Shown: positions 1-8,899, numbered from the stretch's first letter. The stretch is 56,550 nucleotides of DNA from CAYPPG01 sp964412555 (GCA_964412555.1 CAYPPG010000052.1:1-56550); one strand, 5' to 3'. The notes: a model not told the origin generated them from the letters alone. Translations and numbers: made by a program.

Positions 1-1534
1 TTTGAATTGTGCTTTCGAGACAATCTCGAAGATTGAATTTCACCGGGCTAAGTTCAAGCATACCTGCTTCGATTTTAGAAAAATCCAGGATATCGTTCAA
101 TAAATACAACAAGGAATCTGCCGACTCTTTCACCATTGCCAAATAATCTTGCTGTTCGGCAGTCAGTTCCGTCTCCAACGCCATTTCCGTCATGCCGATA
201 ATCGCGTTCATGGGTGTACGTATTTCATGGCTCATGTTGGCAAGAAACTCGCTTTTCGCTTGATTCGCCGTTTCCGCTGCTTCTTTGGCTTTCCGTAATT
301 CTTTTTCGGACTGAACACGCTTCGTGATATCCCAAAAAATTCCTTGGATACCAAGGATGACTCCTTGATCATTGTACACAGGAGTTTTGACCACTTGTAC
401 AAATATCGTATCGCCATTCGGTAACTGGTGTTCTTCGACAACTTCAAATTTTTCACCGCTTTCGATAACCCGTTTGTCATCTTCACGATATTTACTGGCC
501 AAATCGGGAGGGAAAAAATCAAAATCTGTTTTCCATAGAATTTCTTCTAAGGAACGGTTCAAGGTTGAACAAAATCGTTGATTTGCAAAAGTAAACTTAC
601 CCTCCGTATTTTTTCGAAAGATATTATGCGGGAGGGTTTCAACGAGCGCATGATAAAACGCTTCTGAATTTCGCAGTTCCTGATCGGCCAATTTATGGTC
701 GGTTATATCGATCGAGACGCCCAAAATGGCCGGTACGTCAGAATCTCCAATCTGGAATGGTATTTTCGTGGTTTGAAGATACCGCGATTCTCCTTTTGCG
801 TTTGTTACCTTTTCTTCCGGAATAAAATACGCTTCATCTTTTTCGATTACCCTCATATCATCTTCATGAAAGCGGTCTGCTTCTTCATCCGACGGAGCGA
901 AATCCTTTTCCGATTTTCCAACAAGTTCATCCACTGTGGTTCCGTAGGCTTCCGCCACCGCTTTGTTGGCAAGAAGAAAACGGCCATGAATATCTTTCGC
1001 AAAAATAAAATGAGGAACAAGATCGATAATTTGCCGAAGATTGGATTCACTTTCCCGTAGAGCTTCTTCGACTTTCTTCTGCTCGGTGATGTCACTACCT
1101 GTTCCTATAGTACCGATAATCCTGCCGTCTTCATCCCGCAAAGGCAATTTCATTGTGGAAAACCATCGGGTTATCCCCTGATGATCGACTACTGGTTCGA
1201 TTTTGCTGATAGGCGTACCGTTTTTGATGATCTCCTGTTCATCCTCGAAGTAAACTGTGGCCAGTTTTTCGGGGTGGAAGTCGAAATCCGTTTTTCCCAA
1301 TGTTTTTTTCGGGTGATCGACTCCCATAAGAACCGCATTGGCTTTACTGCACAAAATAAATCGGCTGTCAAGATCTTTCGCGTAAAACAACAACGGCAGG
1401 GTATCGATAACAGTTCGGAGTAAATTGCATTCCTCCCGCCATTTTTTCTCGTGTTGTTCCAACTCTGTTATTCGATTTTGTAAAGTACGGATGGTTTCAA
1501 CAAGTTGCTCGTTATTCATGCTGTCATCATTCAT
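1..1534 (-). CDS. PAS-domain sensor histidine kinase, C-terminus cut by window edge
   Basis: Translating the minus strand from ATG 1534 gives an open frame of 511 codons that runs off the left edge. It has a short N-terminal coiled coil, then three PAS domains in tandem (roughly residues 40-165, 170-295 and 300-420), each with a DxxxRF/GRF-type core and ending in a D-I-T segment. A HisKA dimerisation domain follows, with the phospho-acceptor in NMSHEIRTPMNAI (His436). The ATPase domain and any receiver domain lie outside the window. No membrane segment or signal peptide is visible, so it is probably a cytosolic redox or ligand sensor. GAGGAA lies about 6 bases upstream of ATG 1534, which supports this start; a second ATG lies at 1519. 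The output target is unknown. Confidence 0.9.
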   Translation of the reverse strand, partial: MNDDSMNNEQLVETIRTLQNRITELEQHEKKWREECNLLRTVIDTLPLLFYAKDLDSRFILCSKANAVLMGVDHPKKTLGKTDFDFHPEKLATVYFEDEQEIIKNGTPISKIEPVVDHQGITRWFSTMKLPLRDEDGRIIGTIGTGSDITEQKKVEEALRESESNLRQIIDLVPHFIFAKDIHGRFLLANKAVAEAYGTTVDELVGKSEKDFAPSDEEADRFHEDDMRVIEKDEAYFIPEEKVTNAKGESRYLQTTKIPFQIGDSDVPAILGVSIDITDHKLADQELRNSEAFYHALVETLPHNIFRKNTEGKFTFANQRFCSTLNRSLEEILWKTDFDFFPPDLASKYREDDKRVIESGEKFEVVEEHQLPNGDTIFVQVVKTPVYNDQGVILGIQGIFWDITKRVQSEKELRKAKEAAETANQAKSEFLANMSHEIRTPMNAIIGMTEMALETELTAEQQDYLAMVKESADSLLYLLNDILDFSKIEAGMLELSPVKFNLRDCLESTIQ

Positions 1535-1859
1535 CGCTTATTCCTCAACCAAACAGAAAATTCATTGAAGTGAGAAGACTCATCCACAAAAAAACAGAAT
1601 TTTATATCATATTTTTCCCAATAAAACGAGTGGGTTGAACATTTTTTTTTCAAAATGATCGCATTCCTTGGAAGAATCACCGATTTTTATTCTTTCTTCC
1701 TCGAAGCAAATATGTTCTCTCGTTCACAATGTCAAATGACAAAGTAACCCTCCTTGAATTGTATTTAATTCACCTCGGGTAGAGCAATCGTCCTCGCTTA
1801 CACACGCAGGTAGAACAAACATTCCCGCTTGCATTACATGACAAGAAGGAAAATTCCTA
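1535..1859. other. Intergenic region between kinase and ABC ATPase
   Basis: This 325-base stretch holds the upstream region of the kinase and the downstream region of the ABC ATPase; both lie on the minus strand. It is AT-rich with several A and T runs around 1590-1650. A TATAAA-like element lies near 1595-1605 on the minus strand, but no convincing -35 box accompanies it. No credible gene or strong terminator was seen. Confidence 0.4.
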
Positions 1860-2849
1860 CTACATGAGTTCTTCCTCCATGAGAAAACAGCGAACCTTAT
1901 GATCTTCCTTCTCGATAAACATCTTGCATTTTCTTTGATCACAAGGGGTAAACCGTTTCTCACAACGGGGATGAAAACGGCATCCTTCAGGGAAACGGGC
2001 CGGATTCGGTACCGTTCCCGCTATTGGATTCAATTTCGAATGCGATTGGAGATTTCGATGAGGAATGGAACGCAGAAGCCCTTGCGTATAAGGATGCAGT
2101 GGATTGGAAAAAATTGCCTCGACCGATGCCTCCTCCACAATCTGACCGGCATACATAATCGCAACGCGGTCCGCCATTTCCGCAATCACGCCGAGATCAT
2201 GGGTAATGAGGATAATGGATGCGTTCATGCGCCTTTGCAAATCCTCCATCAAAGCGAGGATTTGAGCCTGAACCGTCACATCGAGAGCCGTGGTCGGTTC
2301 ATCTGCGATCAATAAATCCGGATCACAAGCCAACGCCATGGCGATCATCACCCGCTGCCGCATCCCGCCGGATAGTTGATGCGGATACTCCTTCGCCCGG
2401 CGGGCAGCAGCCGGTATGCGTACTTTCTCCATCATCGCCACGGCGGCCTCGAAAGACTCCCGCCGATTCATCCCTCCGTGAATACGAAACACCTCCGCAA
2501 TTTGTTCCCCCACCGTAAAGACAGGATTCAGAGATGTCATCGGTTCTTGAAAAATCATCGAAATTTCATTCCCTCGTATTTTCCGCATCGCATTGGAGGA
2601 TAGCGAAAGCAAATCTTGATTTTTGAAGATGAGGGTTCCGGAAACGATACGCCCCGGTGGAGAAGGAACCAAACGTAGAATGGAAAGCGAAGTGATGCTT
2701 TTCCCACAACCGGACTCCCCCACTAGCCCCAACGTCTCTCCCCTGCGAACTTCGAAATCAACTCCGTCAACAGCACGCCCGGCACCATCGGATGTATAAA
2801 AATAGGTACATAAATTATCGACTTTTAACAGTGGTTCACTTTTGTTCAT
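1860..2849 (-). CDS. OppD/DppD-type peptide ABC transporter ATP-binding protein
   Basis: A 329-residue ATPase of the oligopeptide/dipeptide/nickel ABC importer class, which would power uptake through two permeases at the inner membrane. Walker A is GESGCGKS (44-51), the Q-loop Gln is near 101, the signature LSGGM spans 159-163, and Walker B LLIADE (179-184) is followed by the D-loop. The C-terminus carries the OppD/F-type extension with four cysteines (GCRFHPRCEKRF, then two more Cys). Length fits the family. It stands alone: the usual partner ATPase, permeases and binding protein are not adjacent, so they must be elsewhere or the gene is an orphan. No strong Shine-Dalgarno precedes ATG 2849. 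Confidence 0.93.
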   Translation of the reverse strand: MNKSEPLLKVDNLCTYFYTSDGAGRAVDGVDFEVRRGETLGLVGESGCGKSITSLSILRLVPSPPGRIVSGTLIFKNQDLLSLSSNAMRKIRGNEISMIFQEPMTSLNPVFTVGEQIAEVFRIHGGMNRRESFEAAVAMMEKVRIPAAARRAKEYPHQLSGGMRQRVMIAMALACDPDLLIADEPTTALDVTVQAQILALMEDLQRRMNASIILITHDLGVIAEMADRVAIMYAGQIVEEASVEAIFSNPLHPYTQGLLRSIPHRNLQSHSKLNPIAGTVPNPARFPEGCRFHPRCEKRFTPCDQRKCKMFIEKEDHKVRCFLMEEELM

Positions 2850-2936
2850 TAGAATTTAACGAAACCAGGGAAAAGGGCAAAACATCAGATATACTCTCAA
2901 TACATCGGGTACCAATGGGTAAACGAAGTCTACCCT

Positions 2937-3205
2937 CAATGTCATTAACTTAAAGGTAAAATCAAAGAACTTACCCCAACGGGGTTTAAGAAGACAGCCA
3001 GTGGGCATCGCCCCTGGAAATGGCAACCTTACAATACTACCCTGAAAGGGTGGCAGAAAAAAACTGGCAAACTGGCCATCTTCTGTCACCCCTTCAGGGT
3101 AGAATTTTTTGTTTTTTCAACTTCACCAGGGGCGATGCCCGCTGGCTTTCTTCTTTCACCCCGTTGGGGTTGGATACTATTATTGTCGCTAAGTTAATGA
3201 CATTG
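2937..3205. repeat. Long imperfect inverted repeat built of small palindromes
   Basis: The left arm (2937-3057) and right arm (3082-3205) are imperfect reverse complements. Matching blocks are 2937-2952 with 3190-3205 (16/16), 2974-2985 with 3158-3169 (12/12), 2997-3017 with 3126-3146 (one mismatch) and 3038-3057 with 3082-3101 (few mismatches). Several blocks are palindromic themselves: CCCCAACGGGG, GGGCATCGCCC and CCCTGAAAGGG. Both ends abut copies of the GTCTACCC repeat used in the array at 13.3-13.8 kb (2917-2935 and 3206-3217). No ORF inside looks like a real gene. It fills most of the gap between the ABC ATPase and dxr. Confidence 0.85.
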
Positions 3206-3208
3206 AGT

Positions 3209-4369
3209 CTACCCTTGCCACTCCGCAATCATATCCCCTGTTATCCGACGCGCTTCACCCGCAACATTCGAAATATCATCCAACGTATATTGTTTGATCA
3301 CCCGATGACGCTTCACGCTTTGTTCCAGAAGACGCGGGATCGAACCGAACGAGATTTTTTCGTTGAGATAAGCATCCACAATCACTTCGTTCGCCACAGA
3401 GAGATAGGCTGGCATTGTCCCCCCGGTGCGAGCGGTTTCATAGGCAAGTGATAGGCACGGAAAACTCTCCAAATCCGGTGGAAAAAAAGTCAATTGAGTT
3501 ACATCCAACAGATTCAAGGAACGCCCGGAACGATTGATACGGTCCGGATAGGAAAGCGCATACTGAATCGGTGTCCGCATATCCGCATCCCCTAATTGAG
3601 CGACAATCGAGCCATCGACAAATTCCACCATCGAGTGAATAATCGATTGAGGATGGATGATCACTTCGATTTGATCGATTCCCGTTTCAAAGAGATGATG
3701 GGCTTCTATCACTTCCAAACCTTTATTGAAAAGTGTGGCGGAATCGATAGTGATTTTCGCCCCCATATCCCAGGTCGGATGGTTCAACGCTTCCGCAACC
3801 GGCACATTTTCGAACTCAGGCGGTTTCCGTCCGCGAAACGGGCCGCCGGAAGCCGTCAAAATGATTTTAGACACCTCTTCCTTGCTGCCGGATTGAAGAC
3901 ATTGAAGGATCGCACTGTGTTCACTATCAATAGGAACGATGGAGACGTTGTGCTTCTTCGCTTCCTCCATCAACAAATCCCCCGCCATCGCGAGAACTTC
4001 CTTATTGGCTAACGCGATATTCTTGCCCGCTCGAATCGCCTCGAAAGTCGGATGAAATCCGGCCGCCCCGACAGTGGCAAGGACCGCCACATCGGCTTCA
4101 CATTCCCGTGCGATTTGAATCATGCAGTCGGGACCAGAGCAAAAAGTTGTATTCTTGTATTGCGGCTGTTCAGCAAATCCCGTTGAAAAATGGTTCTCCA
4201 CAATACCGGCGTATTGGGGATGAAACTCTTGAATCTGCTCTTCAAGCAACGATGAATTTCTTCGTGTAGCCAAAGCAACCACTTCGAATTGATCCGGATG
4301 TGTTCGCACCACATCCAGGCATTGGCAGCCAATGGAACCGGTAGAACCGAGAAGGATTAATTTTTTCAT
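3209..4369 (-). CDS. dxr: 1-deoxy-D-xylulose 5-phosphate reductoisomerase
   Basis: Cytosolic enzyme that converts DXP to MEP with NADPH, the committed step of the MEP isoprenoid pathway. The 386-residue protein has normal length. The NADPH-binding loop GSTGSIG is at 8-14. Metal and substrate residues are in IDSEHSAI (Asp148, Glu150) and KGLEVIEAHHLF (Glu219), and the ASGGPFR and HPTWDMGAKITIDSATLFNK signatures are intact. It is a single minus-strand gene, with the inverted-repeat element just downstream and a Nudix gene upstream 110 bases away. The presence of dxr indicates that the organism makes isoprenoids by the MEP route. Confidence 0.98.
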   Translation of the reverse strand: MKKLILLGSTGSIGCQCLDVVRTHPDQFEVVALATRRNSSLLEEQIQEFHPQYAGIVENHFSTGFAEQPQYKNTTFCSGPDCMIQIARECEADVAVLATVGAAGFHPTFEAIRAGKNIALANKEVLAMAGDLLMEEAKKHNVSIVPIDSEHSAILQCLQSGSKEEVSKIILTASGGPFRGRKPPEFENVPVAEALNHPTWDMGAKITIDSATLFNKGLEVIEAHHLFETGIDQIEVIIHPQSIIHSMVEFVDGSIVAQLGDADMRTPIQYALSYPDRINRSGRSLNLLDVTQLTFFPPDLESFPCLSLAYETARTGGTMPAYLSVANEVIVDAYLNEKISFGSIPRLLEQSVKRHRVIKQYTLDDISNVAGEARRITGDMIAEWQG

Positions 4370-4478
4370 GATTTCATACTGTTCGAGTAAATAAGAGACT
4401 TGATTAGATGGAAGTTATATCTTCCAACCGGATTGAACAAGGGGATAGGAACAGGAAAAAAACAGCAGAAAGACAAGT

Positions 4479-5027
4479 TTATTTCAACCCCAATTCATGA
4501 GCACGCTCTTTGATGATCGCCAACACACGCCGGATGGAATCCAATCCCACTTCTTCCAACTGGATTTCTTCGATCCGGTAGAATCGGTATCCGGTCAGTT
4601 CATCACTCATGTCAATCGATGCCGGATCGACCATACGGCATAAAAAGAAAAGATCGATTGTATTATAGATCATCTCCCCCAAATGATATTCATTCGGCAT
4701 GGAACAGAAATAGGTTAAATCGGCAACTTCCAGATTCAATTCTTCACGAAGTTCACGCCGAAGCGCATCTTCCGCCGTTTCCCGAAAATCGATAAAACCA
4801 CCGGGCAAATCGAGAGTTCCCGCCGCCGGTTCCCGTGCACGCCGAGTCAATAGAATCCGTCCCTCCCGGTCACGGATAATCCCAGCCACAGCCCCACAAC
4901 AATTAAAGTAATAAGAAAACCCGCATTGATCGCATCCGAACAATTTTTCACTGCGCGGCACGAAAGTTTCATGCCCGCATTTCGGGCAATGCCGAAATAC
5001 TTTCAATATTTTCGCTGAAAAATCCAT
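4479..5027 (-). CDS. Zinc-ribbon Nudix hydrolase
   Basis: This 182-residue protein has an N-terminal NudC-like zinc ribbon (Cys14, Cys17, Cys32, Cys35) followed by a Nudix domain. The Nudix box is close to consensus: Gly77, Glu83, then RELREEL at 91-97. The Gly near the end of the box is Asn, a common variant. Nudix enzymes cleave nucleoside diphosphates linked to another moiety; the substrate cannot be told from sequence, but the ribbon suggests the NADH-pyrophosphatase-like or ADP-ribose-type group. The start at 5027 is followed at once by the zinc ribbon. A broken PIN toxin gene lies directly upstream. Confidence 0.9.
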   Translation of the reverse strand: MDFSAKILKVFRHCPKCGHETFVPRSEKLFGCDQCGFSYYFNCCGAVAGIIRDREGRILLTRRAREPAAGTLDLPGGFIDFRETAEDALRRELREELNLEVADLTYFCSMPNEYHLGEMIYNTIDLFFLCRMVDPASIDMSDELTGYRFYRIEEIQLEEVGLDSIRRVLAIIKERAHELGLK

Positions 5028-5047
5028 AAAATAGTATTAATTCATTT

Positions 5048-5131
5048 TCATTTTTCGATATGAGTAATTACATAAGGTTCCTGAAAGATCCACTTAATGG
5101 CAATACTCGCATCAATCACGTACTGTTTCAT
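5048..5131 (-). pseudogene. 5' stump of a VapC-like PIN-domain toxin gene
   Basis: Two bases after the antitoxin stop, an ATG opens a 27-codon frame beginning MKQYVIDASIAIKWIFQE. This is the canonical N-terminus of PIN-domain ribonucleases, with the first catalytic Asp in VIDAS. It then reads a few unrelated residues and stops at 5048-5050. PIN toxins normally have about 130 residues, so the gene has lost more than 80% of its length, apparently by a deletion that joined it to the region upstream of the Nudix gene. The remnant cannot encode a nuclease. The TGA-TC-ATG spacing with the antitoxin is that of an intact TA operon. Confidence 0.8.
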
Positions 5132-5133
5132 GA

Positions 5134-5376
5134 TCAAATTTTGGCATCTCTTAATTGCCGAATATATAGTGTGCTATCGTCTTCCATGGGTCCAATTTCT
5201 TCACTGAAAACCTTGGATAACCGCTTAAAATCTTGCAGACTTTTCTTTCCTTCTCCTAACGCCTCTCCCAATATCGTTTTCGCTTCATCTTCCAAAGTTA
5301 TTCTTTCTACTTGAGCGCGAAGTTCCAATTTTCGCATTATGTCTACATCAACATCTTTAAGAAGTAAGTCAGCCAC
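5134..5376 (-). CDS. FitA/VapB-like ribbon-helix-helix antitoxin, toxin lost
   Basis: An 80-residue protein starting MADLLLKDVDVDIMRKLELRA, the beta strand and first helix of a FitA-like ribbon-helix-helix DNA-binding domain. It is followed by a helical, acidic tail (EDEAKTILGEALGEG) that would bind a PIN toxin. In such modules the antitoxin neutralises the toxin and represses the operon. The frame is complete, yet the downstream toxin is a 27-codon stump (5048-5131), so it is now an orphan antitoxin. It could still protect against related VapC toxins elsewhere. Confidence 0.85.
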   Translation of the reverse strand: MADLLLKDVDVDIMRKLELRAQVERITLEDEAKTILGEALGEGKKSLQDFKRLSKVFSEEIGPMEDDSTLYIRQLRDAKI

Positions 5377-5427
5377 TTTTCATCACCATCTTTCTCAAAT
5401 TCAGCTCCGCAAATGAGCATTGCTTTA

Positions 5428-6129
5428 TTATACCTTTTCTTCCACATTTTTCTCATCCTTCAATCCCTCATCCCTTTCTTTGCCGGAAACATCCCGCCCA
5501 TACAACGCGCCTAACAACTCCGCGCTTTCCTGCGGAGTAATCTTCCCCTGCTCCAAAAGTTCCAAGATCTTCTCGCTTGCATGCCCCAAATCCTCTTTCC
5601 CGGCTGTCTGCCGATTCACGAAATGGGATAACATGTTGAGGACGGGATAAACGAGTAAACCGCCGATTGTCAAGATGAGCACTTTCACAAAAGTGGTAAT
5701 AATAGGAGGATAGTGCAAATACCGCCACGCGCAAAATGCCATCCCGAAACAGCAAATCAAATTCCCTGCCCGCAGCCACGCACGTATCCCATCCATCCCC
5801 GGAATTTTTTCCTGCTCTGTCAAATGATTCCCGATCCACTTTCGGTAGAGCATGATTACATAGGGAACCGCAAAAAACACGAACATGCTGCCCGGAATGA
5901 GTTTGGTCATAATATCCCATTCCCGAACAGATAACGATTCTGCCATAGGATACTGCAAATAATTGATAATCACCACAATCCAAGCCATGACACTGATAAA
6001 ACTGACCAGAAGGGCTTGAGGAATGCGAATCCCCAAATACCGGCGGTAAATCGGTGTCAAAATCAACAACAATATAGGCAATACAACGATACTCAACGTG
6101 AACCAGCTCAAAAAAGTTTGAGTTTGCAT
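5428..6129 (-). CDS. Membrane protein with short C-terminal LLxxGKIT motif
   Basis: A 233-residue protein of unknown function. It has several hydrophobic segments that look like transmembrane helices (about residues 7-27, 38-60, 80-100, 120-140 and 145-170), then a cytosolic tail. The tail carries ILELLEQGKITPQESAELL, close to the C-terminus of the DUF2089 protein encoded just upstream (LERLERGEITAQDAAKLL). Such short helical hairpins recall SHOCT-like modules. The gene begins two bases after the DUF2089 stop, so both are one operon. The shared motif suggests that the two proteins bind each other or a common partner; this is an inference. Confidence 0.8.
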   Translation of the reverse strand: MQTQTFLSWFTLSIVVLPILLLILTPIYRRYLGIRIPQALLVSFISVMAWIVVIINYLQYPMAESLSVREWDIMTKLIPGSMFVFFAVPYVIMLYRKWIGNHLTEQEKIPGMDGIRAWLRAGNLICCFGMAFCAWRYLHYPPIITTFVKVLILTIGGLLVYPVLNMLSHFVNRQTAGKEDLGHASEKILELLEQGKITPQESAELLGALYGRDVSGKERDEGLKDEKNVEEKV

Positions 6130-6131
6130 AT

Positions 6132-6491
6132 TTATTCGTCTCCTCGTAATAATTTGGCGGCGTCCTGCGCCGTGATTTCGCCTCGTTCCAGGCGTTCCAA
6201 TATTTCCAGACGGCCAATCGGGGATTTCCGATTCCCCAATAAGTCGTTCACCAGGTCCAATCTCTTACAAACCGTTGGATACGAAATTCCCAATTCCTTC
6301 TCCACTTCCCGAATATTGCCCCGATTCCGCAAAAACACCATCACAAAATGCTGCAAATCCTGCGGCATCCGAAAGAAAACGGGGGCTTCAATTTGGGTAT
6401 CGATTTGAGTATGGCACTCAGTGCAACTCATCCGGCTGACAACAAGTTCCCCATCGCAAACCGGGCAGCGGGAAATGAACTTTTTCGGCAT
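6132..6491 (-). CDS. DUF2089-family zinc-ribbon helix-turn-helix protein
   Basis: A 119-residue protein that fits the DUF2089 family. It has an N-terminal zinc ribbon (CPVCDGELVVSRMSCTEC), a central helix-turn-helix-like region (REVEKELGISYPTVCKRL) and a C-terminal LERLERGEITAQDAAKLL hairpin. The fold suggests a small DNA-binding regulator. It is the first gene of a two-gene operon with the membrane protein at 5428-6129, so it may act as a transcription factor regulated by, or controlling, that protein. The exact target is unknown. Confidence 0.85.
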   Translation of the reverse strand: MPKKFISRCPVCDGELVVSRMSCTECHTQIDTQIEAPVFFRMPQDLQHFVMVFLRNRGNIREVEKELGISYPTVCKRLDLVNDLLGNRKSPIGRLEILERLERGEITAQDAAKLLRGDE

Positions 6492-6754
6492 GGATTTCCT
6501 CTCTTCATGTTTTTTCTCCCATCATATTTTCAAATCCAGCAATTATATTGAATTATTCAATTAATACATTGAAATTTTTAACTTGTCAATGGATAATATC
6601 AATATCGACATTCACAAATGAGCATGAATCACTAAGTCTCTTTCTTCAAGTACATTCATTGAGAAAATCTATTCACTTGGAAAAGTAGCGATGTGAAACA
6701 TGATTGTTTGCATTCTGGCTCGTGGCAGTTACAATCATTCATTACTTCGCAAAT

Positions 6755-7801
6755 ATGAAATCAAATTGTATTGCTATGGCCGATTTATATTCTCAACGCA
6801 CCGTCAAAACGGGGATTCAATCCGATAAAGATTCGGATCAATATATCCCCCTCAATCCAACATTACTGCATCCATTATCCTCCTGTCCGTTTCCTCTTTT
6901 CGTGCAGGATGCGGGAAAAGAGCAATTTGTTCCATTTAGTGATACCAATGTGGAAATCAACCATCAACATCTGCAAATCCTGACTCAGCAAGGCAAGAAA
7001 CCGGTCTATGTCCCAGTCGCCTATTCCGCTCAGCTGAATCAGATGTTGACCGACAACATCTCATCGATCTTGGAAGATGATAGTTTGCCGCCCGATGTGA
7101 AGACGGAACAGTTTTATACACTTTCCACATCGGTGGTAAAATCTCTTTTCGATTCACCGCCGGATATTGAAACCTTTATCAAAACCGCGAAGGTTGTCAG
7201 TGACGGACTCGGCGACTTGTTGATGACCGGCCATCAAACCATCCGAAAACTCAGCGAGCTACGCTCGATGGATTACTACACTTTCACCCATAGTTTGAAT
7301 GTGACTGCATTTACCGTCGGTTTCTACAATGATCTATATCAAAATAGCAAGCCGGAAGTGATCCGGGATTTGACGCGCGGCGTGCTTCTTCACGATATCG
7401 GCAAGTGTGATATTCCCGATTCCATTTTAAATAAAAAAGGGAAGTTGACGGACGAGGAATGGGAAATCATGAAGAGCCACACGACAATTGGTTATGAAAA
7501 ACTAGATTCCGATGAAGAACTTTCGGAAGATTCCCGTCTTGTCTCTCTCTGTCACCACGAAGCCTTTGACGGAAGCGGTTATCCTGAAAGAATCAAAGGA
7601 GATACAATCCCCCTGACTTCGCGTATCTGCAAAGTCTGTGATGTCTATGACGCGCTAACCTCGAAGCGGGCTTACAAAAATGAAATTAAACCTTTCGAAG
7701 CCTTGCAAATGATGAAAACAAAGATGGTCTCCCACTTTGATAAAGATCTATTGATCCAATTCATCCACTTTCTTCGCAAAGTGTACCAATTGGGAGAATG
7801 A
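6755..7801 (+). CDS. HD-GYP domain protein, probable cyclic-di-GMP phosphodiesterase
   Basis: About 348 residues from ATG 6755. The C-terminal half is an HD-GYP domain with LLHDIGK (His213-Asp214), a later SHTTIGYE His, and HHEAFDGSGYP starting at His267, which holds the GYP signature. HD-GYP enzymes use a di- or tri-metal site to break down cyclic-di-GMP. The N-terminal half is an unrecognised region that may be regulatory. Start choice is uncertain: the frame is open to 6704, and ATGs at 6755 and 6776 both lack a good Shine-Dalgarno. The downstream gene overlaps by four bases (ATGA), so the two are translationally coupled. Confidence 0.9.
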   Translation: MKSNCIAMADLYSQRTVKTGIQSDKDSDQYIPLNPTLLHPLSSCPFPLFVQDAGKEQFVPFSDTNVEINHQHLQILTQQGKKPVYVPVAYSAQLNQMLTDNISSILEDDSLPPDVKTEQFYTLSTSVVKSLFDSPPDIETFIKTAKVVSDGLGDLLMTGHQTIRKLSELRSMDYYTFTHSLNVTAFTVGFYNDLYQNSKPEVIRDLTRGVLLHDIGKCDIPDSILNKKGKLTDEEWEIMKSHTTIGYEKLDSDEELSEDSRLVSLCHHEAFDGSGYPERIKGDTIPLTSRICKVCDVYDALTSKRAYKNEIKPFEALQMMKTKMVSHFDKDLLIQFIHFLRKVYQLGE

Positions 7802-8808
7802 TCCTTTCCGGACTGATAAGCATGGAAGATACTCAAATACAATCCCCTCCCATATCCAAAGAACTGCAAGAACTGTTGATCAAGGAATACTTGAAGAACA
7901 ATCTGGGTGCATCTCGTGAAGACCTGTTCTTTCGCTGTAAAAATGGAAAAATTGTTTTCGAACAAATTTCCCAAATCTTTGATATTTTCGACCTGGATGA
8001 TTTACTCGAATCGTTTCCCATCTTACAAGAACACCGCTTACAAGATATCCCCCTCGATGAATTGGCGAAAGACCAAGATGAGCGTTATCAGGAATGCCTT
8101 CTCTCCGCCAAGAACTCGAAAAAAATCCTGGAATATCTTGCCAATGCTAAAGTGAGAACCATGAAAGCGGGAGAAAAGAATCAACGCTTTCATCAAATCC
8201 GTCGCTTGGAAAAAGAGTGCAGCCTGTTTTCCAATGACATCGTGGAAGCCAAAAGAGAATTGTTGAGACTAATGGATTCGGAAGCGATGCGAATTACAGG
8301 TCCGGTTGTCCAACCTCCGGTTATCCGTTTATTGGACGCAACGATGGGATTGATCGACAGCCATTGCATCTTGTTGGAACAGGAGACGGAACTCTCGAAT
8401 CACTTTTTCGAATACACACAAACTCTCATAAAAAAACATTTCAAAAATATCAAATCGAGAGTCACTCCCACAACCGTTCAAACCATACTCAAAGTTTATA
8501 AATTCATCGAAAACAAAGGAAAAATTTCTCCTTTCGATATCAAACAAGCCAATTTCGAGATGTTTGAAGAAAGCATGAACCAATTCCAGGAAGTACTCAG
8601 TCAAAAACGGGATAATATCGAACAATTGTCGAAGTTGGTCGGTTTTCTGGATACCGTTCTCAACAAGCTGACTGAAAATGTAGACGAAAATGGAAACCTG
8701 CCCAGCCGGCAAACTAAAAAAAAGAAAAAAGAGTTGGTTGGAAAAGAATCCGGAATGAATATCATCGGTCGTCTGAAGGATCGCTTTAGGTTTCGCCGTA
8801 ATCAGTAA
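7798..8808 (+). CDS. Helical protein of unknown function coupled to HD-GYP gene
   Basis: A 336-residue protein with no recognised domain. It is rich in charged residues and predicted helices, has no signal peptide or membrane segment, and ends in a basic tail (KDRFRFRRNQ) after a KKKKK stretch. Its start codon overlaps the HD-GYP stop (ATGA at 7798-7801), which implies stoichiometric co-translation and perhaps a complex. A later in-frame ATG (MEDTQ, 7822) is an alternative start. A plausible role is a partner or substrate adaptor for the HD-GYP enzyme, but nothing in the sequence proves it. Confidence 0.8.
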   Translation: MILSGLISMEDTQIQSPPISKELQELLIKEYLKNNLGASREDLFFRCKNGKIVFEQISQIFDIFDLDDLLESFPILQEHRLQDIPLDELAKDQDERYQECLLSAKNSKKILEYLANAKVRTMKAGEKNQRFHQIRRLEKECSLFSNDIVEAKRELLRLMDSEAMRITGPVVQPPVIRLLDATMGLIDSHCILLEQETELSNHFFEYTQTLIKKHFKNIKSRVTPTTVQTILKVYKFIENKGKISPFDIKQANFEMFEESMNQFQEVLSQKRDNIEQLSKLVGFLDTVLNKLTENVDENGNLPSRQTKKKKKELVGKESGMNIIGRLKDRFRFRRNQ

Positions 8809-8899
8809 TTCACTATGATACGATAAAGTATCCTCAGAAATTGTATTCAGGAGCAGCCAATCGATAACTCGTACTTCGTTCTCATTTGAGTGAAAAACC

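Noticed and set aside
5468..6217. A 249-codon minus-strand ORF overlapping the membrane protein
   Set aside because: It is out of frame with the clear membrane protein and DUF2089 genes and shows no domain.
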